Source of the DNA: Lepidodermella squamata
Lineage: Eukaryota > Gastrotricha
Assembly (NCBI GenBank): GCA_047495785.1
Contig: JBLDXI010000009.1
Location: 1,860,001-1,924,000, forward strand
Direction of reading: 5' to 3'
DNA: 64,000 nucleotides
Positions within the stretch are counted from its first letter, which is position 1. The number at the start of each line of letters is the position of its first letter. This document shows, piece by piece, positions 37,501 to 46,551 of this stretch. A program made the position numbers and the translations under genes. The notes under the pieces were generated by a model. That model saw only the letters and a program-made list of their open reading frames with translations, was not told the origin of the DNA and ran no database searches.

Positions 37501-37682
37501 GTTTCAAGGCATCTCATGTTAGTCTTCTATCTGGCGTCGTGCTGTCGAATCTCGCTAACCGGTTGAGCCTTAAAACTGGCCCTGGCGCTGCTTTAGCCGC
37601 TAAGCTCAATCCAAAACTGCGTGCTCAAGCTGAAGCTTTCAGCAACCAACTTTTTTGCATTCCTTTTTCAAAACTTTCATGA
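34571..37682 (+). CDS. Unidentified all-helical protein, 731 aa, possibly HEAT/ARM-like
   Basis: Exons 34571-35477, 35801-35935, 36079-36951, 37009-37067 and 37461-37682 close in frame. I do not recognise the family. After an acidic N-terminal tail (EQAPEEANPAEENDTSGG) the chain is a long series of amphipathic helices about 15-25 residues long, with no transmembrane segment, signal peptide or cysteine motif. Examples are FGELTGYLNELLSQP, FLRQTNDALRSG, KARIVEQAIDELVRSF and AGEFIEQSSMPAYVKQLFL. This is the look of a HEAT- or armadillo-type solenoid such as a karyopherin, telomere-maintenance or trafficking scaffold, but no diagnostic motif decides. The fourth intron appears to end in AAG. ABHD14 begins 115 bases downstream on the same strand with no AATAAA between. 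An acceptor-like AG precedes the ATG by 15 bases. Confidence 0.8.
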
Positions 37683-37797
37683 GAAACTTGAATACCGCAT
37701 TTTATTGAAACCCTGAAGCTCGTTGAACAAAATTTGTATCGTTAATTGAAGTTTTACAGCCTGTGTGCAGTAGATTTATTAATGCTGTGCCTTTTGT

Positions 37798-39015
37798 ATG
37801 GAGAACGGTCATAATTCTGTGTACGCCCGTGGCAATAAGACTCAATCTGAAAGCCAATCTCTCCTCGACGATTCTCACCACGACGAAGCAGTGAGCAACG
37901 GTAACGGAAACGGCCATCACGCTAACGGAAACGGTAACGGCCACAGCTACTTGCGAAAGGCTGGTAGATCCCCGTCCAATATGCCCTCTTATTACCCGCT
38001 GAACAGCGGGCCAGTTACGCGCGGCCCGCGACGATTCCGCTGCACATTCAACTGCTGCTGTTTTGTCGTCGCTTTTCTTCTGATTGTCGGCTATGCCTTG
38101 TCTTTCCTATTCTTTCAGCCACGGCCAGGTTTGTTTAAATGAAAAATTTGATATCGCGAATTCTGCGTCCATTTGTTTAATTAATTCTAATGGTTAGAAT
38201 ATACGGTTGAGCGTCATAATGGCCGATGGCGCCGGGGCCCTATCGTCGAAATCCCGCAGCACTTCATCGATGCGCAGGAGAAAGTAGAAGTTACAGAAGG
38301 CTACGTCACGATCAGCGTCGAGAAGGTCTGCCTGCGGATTAATTTTGTAATTGCTTAGCACTTGATCGATTTGCAGAACCTGCACGCGCATGCTCTTTTC
38401 GCGCTTCCTCCTGGCAAAGCGGATGGCCGCTATGCTGTTCTCTTTCTCCATGGCGCCGCGTTCACGTCGGAAATCTGGCGGCAGATTGGATCGCTGAAAC
38501 TGGTTGCCGCGCTCGGTCTCCGCGCAATCGCTATCGACCTACCCGGGCACGGCAAAACGCCGGCCGAGAGTGATGTCCCTAGTTTTGTCGCTGACGTGGT
38601 GAAAGCGCTGAAATTGGACCGCCCTGTTATTGTCACACCCTCAAAATCAGGCACTTATGCAATGCATTACGTCATGACGCCAGACCCCGATACAGCAGAG
38701 GACAGAATTCGCGGCTTTGTACCGATCGCCCCGGTTGGTACGGGGGCCTATCACCACGGTGATTTGAATAGAATGAGTGTTCCGACTATGATTTTAATGG
38801 GGGAAAAGGATTATGACCTGGGTCGCCACGCTACTGGCGACTTGAGGGCTATGTCCAACGCTGAGCCTTTGATTATAATGGGCGCTGGTCATGCGTGTTA
38901 CGTTGAGAAGCCGGACGTATTCCATCGCTTTCTCTACAATTTCCTAGCCAATATCGACCCGGCTATTGTCGAGCCTGCATCTCAGCCACCGGTGATTCGC
39001 CCGACAGAGGGTTAA
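37798..39015 (+). CDS. ABHD14: ABHD14-type alpha/beta hydrolase, membrane-anchored
   Basis: Exons 37798-38128, 38208-38335 and 38377-39015 join to 365 codons. An N-terminal Asn/Gly/His-rich tail precedes one hydrophobic helix (about residues 87-106, CCCFVVAFLLIVGYALSFLF), giving a type II membrane topology as in vertebrate ABHD14A. The hydrolase core follows with LFLHGAAFTSEIW (oxyanion HG), IDLPGHGKTP, the nucleophile motif TPSKSGTYA (Ser near 244), GEKDYDLG (Asp near 298) and GAGHACYVEKP (His near 325). The S-x-S-x-G nucleophile elbow is the form seen in ABHD14A/B; ABHD14B was reported to act as a lysine deacetylase that makes acetyl-CoA. The substrate of this membrane form is unknown. It begins 115 bases after the preceding gene, with acceptor-like AGs 27 and 38 bases before the ATG. 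Confidence 0.9.
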
Positions 39016-39046
39016 ATTGTGTCCCATTCTCATTCCATACTTTGGC

Positions 39047-39052
39047 AATAAA
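39047..39052 (+). terminator. Poly(A) signal AATAAA of ABHD14
   Basis: AATAAA occurs 31 bases after the stop codon. It is the first such signal after the preceding gene and ABHD14 taken as a pair. Confidence 0.55.
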
Positions 39053-39059
39053 ACCGAAC

Positions 39060-40400
39060 TTGAGATCTTGAGAACACTAGTCGTCAAGTTTTACGATCTT
39101 GCGGAAACACTACACATTGAACATTTCCGTATTTATTTGGCTTGCTTCATGGACAACATTTTGATTCTCTTTTTTGAATAAAACTGCTTATTAATTGCGA
39201 CGAGTTTTAACAAAACCATGGCTTAATTTGATCTGGAAGACAGATTGCTCAGGTAAATAGGCTGCTGAAGATGGGGTGAAAGAATATCCTCTTCTTAGGT
39301 TGTTGAACGCGCACAATAGGAGGCAAAGTAAACACTTGACGCCCGTTCTTTGAGGCTTGTTGGCAAGCCTCCAGCATTGCACCGCTAAGAGCAAGTCGAA
39401 TGCATGGAAGTTCCGGGGCAGATTCTTAGAAGTGAATTAGTGTAAAAGAAACATTGACCTGGTTAGCCAAGACAGGAGACAAGAGCGAAGTCGGCTCGAA
39501 AAAGATGCCGTCAACTGGGGTGACTTTGACGTACCAAATTGGGGTGACTTTAGTGTACCAAAAATCAAAGATGGTAAGGTAAATACCCCGCGAGTGGGGC
39601 ACCGTTGGATAGCGTGGAGGAAATGCAGTCTGAAAAATGGCATACGATTTTAATTTTGATCAGACGGCTTCAGTCACCAAAGTTTTAATAAAAATAGGTA
39701 TCAACTTTTCGTAATTTTCCCAAAACTTCACGTGCCATTATATGGCCTTAGATGGGTTGCATTGATGTGCATTGCACACATTCAGGCTGGCCTTTCCTTG
39801 GGCTATCCAACGGTACCCTACCATGTTTGATTTTTGGTACGCCAAAGTCACCCCATTTCGGTACGTCAAAGTCACCCCACTGCCCAAAGTCACCCCAGTT
39901 GACCGTACGTATATGAGACTGCTCTTGAACTTTATAGCGTCGTCTCTAAAACGGAAAACTCAATTTGTAGGTAATATCTTCGGGTCACTCCAAATCAATT
40001 GGACCCAAGTCCCAATCATTATATCAAAACTATTGCGATAGAGCTCGAAAAATTAGGGGGCTAACTCTTGTTACTTTTATCCACTACGTCATTGCAGAAA
40101 TCAACACCGAAAGTCGACGCTTTATCATAGCAACAGTTGCCAAGCTGCCAACTCACAGCAGGTAGGAAAGCTCGATAGGAATCCTCGCCATCCTATCTTT
40201 GTGTGAAAAAGAGCTAATAATTATGAATCATCGCTGGATTTTTTGCTTGTGATGATTCATAATTTGTGCAAAAAGATCACTCCAAGATGATCGCTATTGA
40301 ACCTTAGCCGGAAGCCGGAACCACTGAAAATGAATGAAGTGAATGAAGATCACAATTCGCCTAACGCAAACACAAACAGACACCCAGTTATTAATTCTTC
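39060..40400. other. Intergenic between ABHD14 and the nuclear receptor
   Basis: Both genes end here, since they converge. Apart from the foldback element at 39510-39903, I see no coding frame or RNA gene. The segment 40080-40330 contains short reverse-complementary words (ATGAATCATCG / GATGATTCAT) that could form a small hairpin near 40220-40265. Confidence 0.4.
39510..39903. repeat. Foldback (inverted repeat) element
   Basis: The left arm (39510 to about 39633) and right arm (about 39781-39903) are imperfect reverse complements over roughly 105-120 bases, separated by about 150 bases. Each arm is built from short direct units containing GGGGTGACTTTGACGTACC (two in the left arm, three in the right) followed by AAAAATCAAA and ACCGTTGGATAGC. 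No protein frame is present. The structure suits a non-autonomous foldback or MITE-like element. I cannot see a clear target-site duplication. Confidence 0.7.
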
Positions 40401-40404
40401 ACTT

Positions 40405-40410
40405 TTTATT
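40405..40410 (-). terminator. Poly(A) signal AATAAA of the nuclear receptor
   Basis: The minus strand reads AATAAA 110 bases after the nuclear receptor stop. This supports the short coding end described for that gene. Confidence 0.45.
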
Positions 40411-40519
40411 AGTTGGGTCGAATATAATTGAAACGTAAAATTATGACGAAAGAATTCAAGCATAACAAAAAATTATAAATGAAATGGTTGAACCAATGCG
40501 TTAACACTCGAATGAAAGT

Positions 40520-41895
40520 TCACATGGATGGTGGCAAGGCGGATTGGCAGCGACGAGCGTCGGCGATCTTCACCAAGTCGATGCGCATACCAACGTCGAG
40601 GCACTTTTGAAAACGACAGAACTTGCATACATTGCGAGTCTCTGAAAATTAGTCGAAAAGATAAAAACATGAAAACTAAAAATCAATGAGTAATAAATTA
40701 CCTTTAGTAATAGGGCAATTGCGGCTTTTATTGTAGCAGTCGCTGAAAGCACGTCGTTCAGGTCGGCGAGATGCGGCGTTGATGACGCGGCGACGGAAGA
40801 AATCCATGCAGGCGAAGCAGGAGATGACGCCATAATGCAAACCAGCCGGATCGGCGCCGCAAATAATGCAGATTTTGCCGTTCGACTGAGCCGTGTTCAT
40901 CAGGTGAGGAGGCGCGATTTGCAGCAGACCGGCGTTGCTATTCGAGGCGAAATTGCACGACGGGCGCTGGTGGTTGATGAGCGCGAGTGGCGAGGGTGAT
41001 TGTGGCAGTGAATTTTGAGGCGGATTAACCGGAAAGACGCCTGTAATGACAGGGCGAGTGGGCGCACCGCAAACCGGGGACGGGGTGGGCGTTGGAAACG
41101 AGGAAAACGTTGGAAACATTCCCGGAGGAGCCGGCGGGAGCATCGAGTTCGACGCCGCATTGACAGCACCGAAAGGACCCTGAATAAATGGCAGATAATC
41201 GAGAATTAAAAATAATAGAAATAACTGTTTAAAAAATTAATTTAAAAAATGGCAGGATAACAAACCTGCGAAAAATGAGGCCTGGCTGGAGGCGGCATCT
41301 GATTGTTCGAAGAGGCCAACTTCGTCGCCATCAACCGGCTCGAAGCTTCATTGAGTTGTCGCAGCAGCTCGGGGTTGACCATAAGTTGTTGAAGCGTGTG
41401 CTGGTCGAGCGGCTGGCTGCCCAGGCTTGTAATCGACGGCAGCGGCTTTTGCGCGGGCATTTGCGGGCCGTAGTTCGGGCAAAACTGGTGCGAGAACGAA
41501 GGCAAATTGGGCGCAAACGACGGAGGATGCGGTGCCATCATCGGGTAGCTGCACGGCGCTTGTTGATGCTGCGGTTGCTGCTGTTGTTGCGGTGGCGGCG
41601 GCTGTTGCAGCTGTTGTGGCTGTTGCTGGTTTTGAGGGTCTTGCTGATTTTCAGCAGCGACAAACGTTGGCGGTGTCGAAGCGCCCGATGACGAAGCGGA
41701 CGAAGAAGAAGCAGTCGAGCCTGAGTCTGAGTCACCGCCCATTTCGTCATCGGAGACGTTGTCGTAAACCGGTTCCTCGTAAAAGCCGAGCGAAGTCTTC
41801 GCGAACGGCCGCGGAGTTGATGTGTAAAACTGCCCGGTATGCGAGACATGCTCAAACATCCGAGGGTCATGTAGATAATCTTGAGGAGGATTCAT
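40520..41895 (-). CDS. Nuclear receptor with C-terminal DNA-binding domain and no ligand-binding domain
   Basis: Minus-strand exons 41895-41266, 41179-40702 and 40641-40520 join to 409 codons. The first ~310 residues are Ser-, Gln- and Pro-rich, apparently disordered, with a poly-Gln/Pro stretch. The DNA-binding domain follows: first finger CIICGADPAGLHYGVISC then FACMDFFRRRV, second finger CYNKSRNCPITKG, then CKFCRFQKCLDVGM. The stop comes about 25 residues after the last zinc-ligand cysteine, so there is no ligand-binding domain. The P-box (FACMD) departs from the usual EGCKG and resembles the x-x-AC-x-x-FFRR form common in nematode receptors. A DNA-binding domain at the extreme C-terminus without a ligand domain is the layout known for C. 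elegans ODR-7. An acceptor-like TTTTAG lies 8 bases before the ATG. It is divergent from Boule, 1.3 kb away. Confidence 0.88.
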
Positions 41896-41909
41896 TTTTC
41901 TCTCTAAAA

Positions 41910-43205
41910 TTATCAAGATGTAGATAACGCGAGATTTAATTTAAAAGTAAATGTTGAAGACGCGGTTATGGACGATGGTAGAAATTCGAAGATATTAGCC
42001 AGGTGTGTGAGACACTTGACGAGACTTTGATGGCGAGAAGGCGGCCGCGCGTCTGCAGTCAAGTGTCTCGAAGAGCCGCACACTGACTCTGATCACATGC
42101 CATCAAGTAAATTAAGCTCCACTAGTGTGGTGAGCGCACATGTCGATGAACGACGACGAGGAAAAAAGCAGAAAGTAACGAGGCTGTGACGTAGCGGCGC
42201 GACTTGACTTCAAAACCAGTCGCATGGCTGTGGCGGGAAATTGGGTTCTGTGTTATATTGCGGCTGCACGATAGAACCGTAATTGCACGCGCCGACAAAG
42301 GCCGCGTAGTAGTAGTGGCTATCAATAAAACGGGAACGGGCGGCTGTGTGCCTGGAAAGACCACCAGAAGTCTCCGCTTTGAAAACGACAAAATTATGAA
42401 AAAGATGTAAAAGTGTGGTTGCTTCTGGTGTTTAACATGACTGTCGAATGGGTCAAGTAATTATCACTGCCTCAAGATTGGTTATGTAAACAGCTTAAAT
42501 TCTGCTGTGGACTGAAAATCACCTGGATCACGAAATTAACGCGAAACGGAGACATTTTCCCTGCGATGAAGTGTTGAAATAATTTTAGGCTAGTTTCTTT
42601 CTCGACGTTGCTTTTTCTTTTCGTTTGCGTTTCGAATGAGCGAGCGCATTATTAGTGCAAATATGCCGACGCAGTTGAGGTTTTATTTCCCCAATTTTCT
42701 CGTTTTCGCGTTTAGTGAATGCTTAATTTTTGTTCACAGCCGTAAATTGTCGAACATGATCGACCCTTTTAAGGGATTGACGAGCCACTTTGAATAAACA
42801 TTGAAATCTGGCTGCTGGCTACGGCATTGTCGGCTTTTTCTTATACCTGACCTGTTGCACACGGCTGCTGGCGACACATATTGTCATATTGTTTTAACAC
42901 ACTTCTGGCTCTTGGGCGCGTGCTGCAACGTAAATTCGTTCATAAAATCTCTTTTTAAAAACGCGTGCCCTCTTTTTCAAATTTTTCATTTTAATTTCTT
43001 CACCTAGGAAATTACATGTTTTACTTTGAATAGATACATGTCCACTAACTTTGTTTTACTGTTGTTTTGTTGTTGATAGATATCGGTTCTTCCTTAGCCA
43101 ATTTATTTCTTTTAGTACCGCTTTTGCCGCCCGAGTTGAATTATGGTTGGTCAGCAATTTTTCGGTAATTTACATGCATGTCTACCCAATTTTTTTGTCA
43201 TTATT
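41910..43205. other. Shared upstream region of nuclear receptor and Boule
   Basis: This 1.3 kb separates two divergent genes and probably holds both promoters. I see no clear TATA box and no supported exon. Upstream non-coding exons of Boule could lie here, since the first Boule coding exon begins directly after an acceptor (TTATTTTCAG, ending at 43210). Confidence 0.4.
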
Positions 43206-43216
43206 TTCAGTCTGCC

Positions 43217-45463
43217 ATGATTGCTTATGCTAACGGCGCTGGCTTGCCGTCTGGAAACACGGCCTTGTATGACACGGCCTCGAACGGCTGCCATTCGTCG
43301 TCGACATCCGGCTGCCAATCGAGCCAATCCGGCGCTGACGAGGGTGTCGAACGCTCGCGATCGAGCAGTCCGATTTCACTCGGGGCATTCAGCAATTACA
43401 TCCCTAAAAATGGCGGGCAACTCATTCGGAATCGCATTTTCGTTTGCGGATTTGGCAACAACGTGAGTCATTTTTGTCATTCTGTTATGTGTTAATTAAG
43501 CTGGGTTGGCTTCTATTAGACTGCCGAGGAAGAACTTCGCGCCTTTTTTGAGCAATACGGCAACGTTAAAGATGTCAAGGTCATTGCAGATAAGACTGGT
43601 TCATCCAAAGGGTGGGTTTTATTGCTACTCGCTATTGCAATTTTTTATCAAATTTTTTTATTGCAGTTACGGCTTTATTACCTTCGAAAGCGAAGAAGAG
43701 GCTAAGCGTATCATCAAGGAGGAGGTGTGAAATTCAGTATTAATTCTGATCGAATTTAGATTTGATTTTTTTTTTTAGCAAAATCATAACAAATTGAATT
43801 TCAAAGACCGCACGCTCAACATTGGACCGGCTGTCAAACGAGAAGTGGCTCGTAACGGCAGTCACCTGGCTGCCCAAATCAACCACGTTTTGTCCCAAGC
43901 TTCTGTCCCTGGTTTGATAATTATTTAATCCAGGTTTGGTGAAAAAAACTGTTTTCATTGTAGAGCTCACCGCCGGGCCAGCTCTGTACTATCAGTCGCC
44001 TGCCGCTTTAGCTCAGGTTCTTATGCCGAATGGATCTTGGAATCCAGCTCTGGCGGCTAGCGCTTTGGGATCTCTGAACCTGGATTCAGCTTCGGTAATC
44101 AAGTTCCATTTTATCAGACATTTTTTTAGATGAATAAATTTAAACCAGCCGGCCTTGCAATATGCCGCTTACGCCAACCAAGCTTCGTTTCAGTACGCTC
44201 TCCTTGGAGCTAATCAGCTGGTTAATTACACGTCGACGCCGATGTACACGCAAGCGCCGGCTATTGGCGCCAACGCTCCGCCCTATATTGACCAAAAGTA
44301 CGTTCAAAGTGCCATCAACGGCACGCTGAATACGGCTGAGTGCTTTGCTGCCAACAACAACCAGCAGGTTCAGAACCAGCACATGCAGGCCGCCCAGGCG
44401 GTTTACAGCTCGGGTTACTACGCGCACCCGTCGTATTCGAACATTTACGCCGCTAGTGGCGCCGTTCCGCCGTCCAGCGAACTCATGTACTACAATCGGT
44501 CAATGGGCTACCAGGCGCCGTCACAGGCCGCTTCGTTGTCGTCGCTGTCATCGTCGGTCGACTCGAGCTACCCAATGCCTAATAACCCAGATCAGCAGCA
44601 GCAACAACATCAGCTCCAAATCGATAGCAACGGCAACATGCAGAATTGCTACAAAGTTGGCATGAACGATGAATCGGATATCAGCCAAACTATGTCGGCG
44701 CTGACTCTTGGCAACCAGCAAAACCAGGGTAGCGAAGGACACATGCCGGCTGATAACGGCTGCGGCGATGCTCAAAACGCATATCAGGTAATTTTAAATT
44801 TTGCTGGAATGAGCATACATATTACTGCGAATACTAAATCTGAAAAGGAACATATTTTTTCTTTCCGTGAAATAAAAAAGGGGAGTTGCGTAATAATAAC
44901 TAGCTGTTGCCTCACTCGAAAAAAAGCAAACGTCCTCATGGCGTGCGTCTCATCTTTTTTCAAAGAAATCAGAAATACCGTCGAGCTATTTGTGTTAACT
45001 AGACCACACTCGGATGGTTCTTGGAATCGCGTGCGGCGATTTATTTTTAGCTCTCTGTGAGCCGCTGCGTAGAGAATAAATCGCGCGTTCACCACAGCTA
45101 GCATCAAAATCTGTTGTAAAATTGATGAATAGCAACCGGTCTATGTCAAATTATTCGGTTGCCATTTGACACCTTGAATTTTATGTCAATTTTTTTTAAC
45201 AGCAGGCCTACACGTCTCAGGTTTACAACTCGATCGAGCTTGTTCAAGCGGCTGCTGCTGCTGCAGCATGGACGTACCAGCAAAACCTTCAGAACTACGC
45301 CAAGTCGATTGCTCAAAGCAGTGGAACGACGAACTTTGCGAAGGCTTCGCCACACCAAGTTCACAACCATCCTCAGCAGGTGCCCAACGCGGCCTACCTT
45401 AATAAAGTTCACGCCGTAAACTCACCTCTTAGCGCGCCTATCCGCCAGGTGGCGTACAAGTAA
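43217..45463 (+). CDS. BOLL: Boule/DAZ family germline RNA-binding protein
   Basis: Exons 43217-43462, 43520-43611, 43667-43724, 43779-43911, 43964-44094, 44149-44787 and 45203-45463 join to 519 codons. One RRM spans about residues 72-155, with RNP2 RIFVCGF and RNP1 KGYGFITF; the sequence between them (RAFFEQYGNVKDVKVIADKT) and KLNFKDRTLNIGPAVKRE is diagnostic for Boule/DAZL. The rest is rich in Tyr, Gln, Ala and Asn. Its N-terminal part (ALYYQSPAALAQ) could correspond to a DAZ-like motif. Family members bind 3' UTRs in germ cells and promote translation during meiosis (DAZ-1 in C. elegans). The start chosen is the first ATG after an acceptor at 43210; an upstream coding exon cannot be excluded. 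The last intron is 415 nt and ends at a tandem NAGNAG acceptor. Confidence 0.92.
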
Positions 45464-45469
45464 TCGGGC

Positions 45470-46245
45470 AAATATATCACTGAAATTGTCGTATAAAAGA
45501 AAACTGCGAAAAAATGATGAAATAACTTCATTGAAAACGCTTGCTTTGATTCTTTGATTCGCAATGATATATAAAATAGCTAGATCTATGTGTAGATTGT
45601 TGTGTTCTGTGTCCGCCGGGATCTGTATAATTTCAATTTTTTGCAGACTGAAATTTGTGGCGGCAGATTTTAGTAGGCTCCAGGTGATTTTTTTGTGAAA
45701 ATGTAACTTATTGATGTGACAAAAAGAAAAAATACTTACATCAACTGTCATCGTTTCTCGTTTGGTCTTTGTGCTTTTGTGCGCAAATTATTTGTTATTT
45801 TGTGCTGTGAAATCGAACAATTTCGTCGTCTTTCTGCGAGCGCCCAGTACGCAGTTGTGCATCTTTCGCGCATTAATTTCCGGTGATTAATAGCGAACTT
45901 TGTTTCGAAGACACGTTTCTGCCAACAAATTGTTGGCCCGAAACCGGTGATCGATATTTAATTTAAATCTCAAACGAAAATTCCATACAATCTCCCTGCA
46001 AAGATTCTCTTTCTTAAATTTTTACGCCTCTGTCCTATACACTCGACTGTCCGTACACCTTAATTTGACGAGATTGTTGTAACTTTTGTGCTCTCAACTC
46101 AAAATGTGGTACTAAAACCAAAATTATAACAATTATTCTTATTATTCATAGCCACAACTAATTAGATTAAAATCGGCTATCATTCAACGCCGTCGCTTTT
46201 TGTGTCAGTAAAAAACAACTGAATAATAAAACAAACTGGCTTACA
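45470..46245. other. Intergenic between Boule and HPS4 3' ends
   Basis: The two genes converge here. The DNA is AT-rich, with no supported gene. It probably holds the 3' UTRs of both. Confidence 0.45.
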
Positions 46246-46248
46246 TGG

Positions 46249-46254
46249 TTTATT
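46249..46254 (-). terminator. Poly(A) signal AATAAA of HPS4
   Basis: The minus strand reads AATAAA about 300 bases after the HPS4 stop. It is the first good signal downstream of the archaemetzincin-HPS4 pair. Confidence 0.4.
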
Positions 46255-46551
46255 TTTTAGAAAAACAATCGTTGCATAAGAAAAATCTCGTTTGATTATA
46301 GGCAGAAAATCACATGATTGTAAAATCAAAACAAAATTAGTGTGGAATATGAAAGATTGGCGAATTAGCAAGCTGATTGAGCTGTTTTAATATCATTAAT
46401 ATTGAGTGACCTCAGCACAACCAGTATTTTTGATCAATAATTACATAATACAACCTCGTCCATACAACGTGCATAGTTTCAAACGTGCAACTGTCACCGG
46501 AATTGCATAAATAGATATTTAGTTATTAAAAAAGTCAGTGTAATGTGGAGG

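Noticed and set aside
41275-41927. Long + strand frames opposite the nuclear receptor exon 1
   Set aside because: They are Arg/Leu- and Val/Ala-rich shadows of the Gln/Pro-rich coding strand, which joins in frame to a zinc-finger domain.
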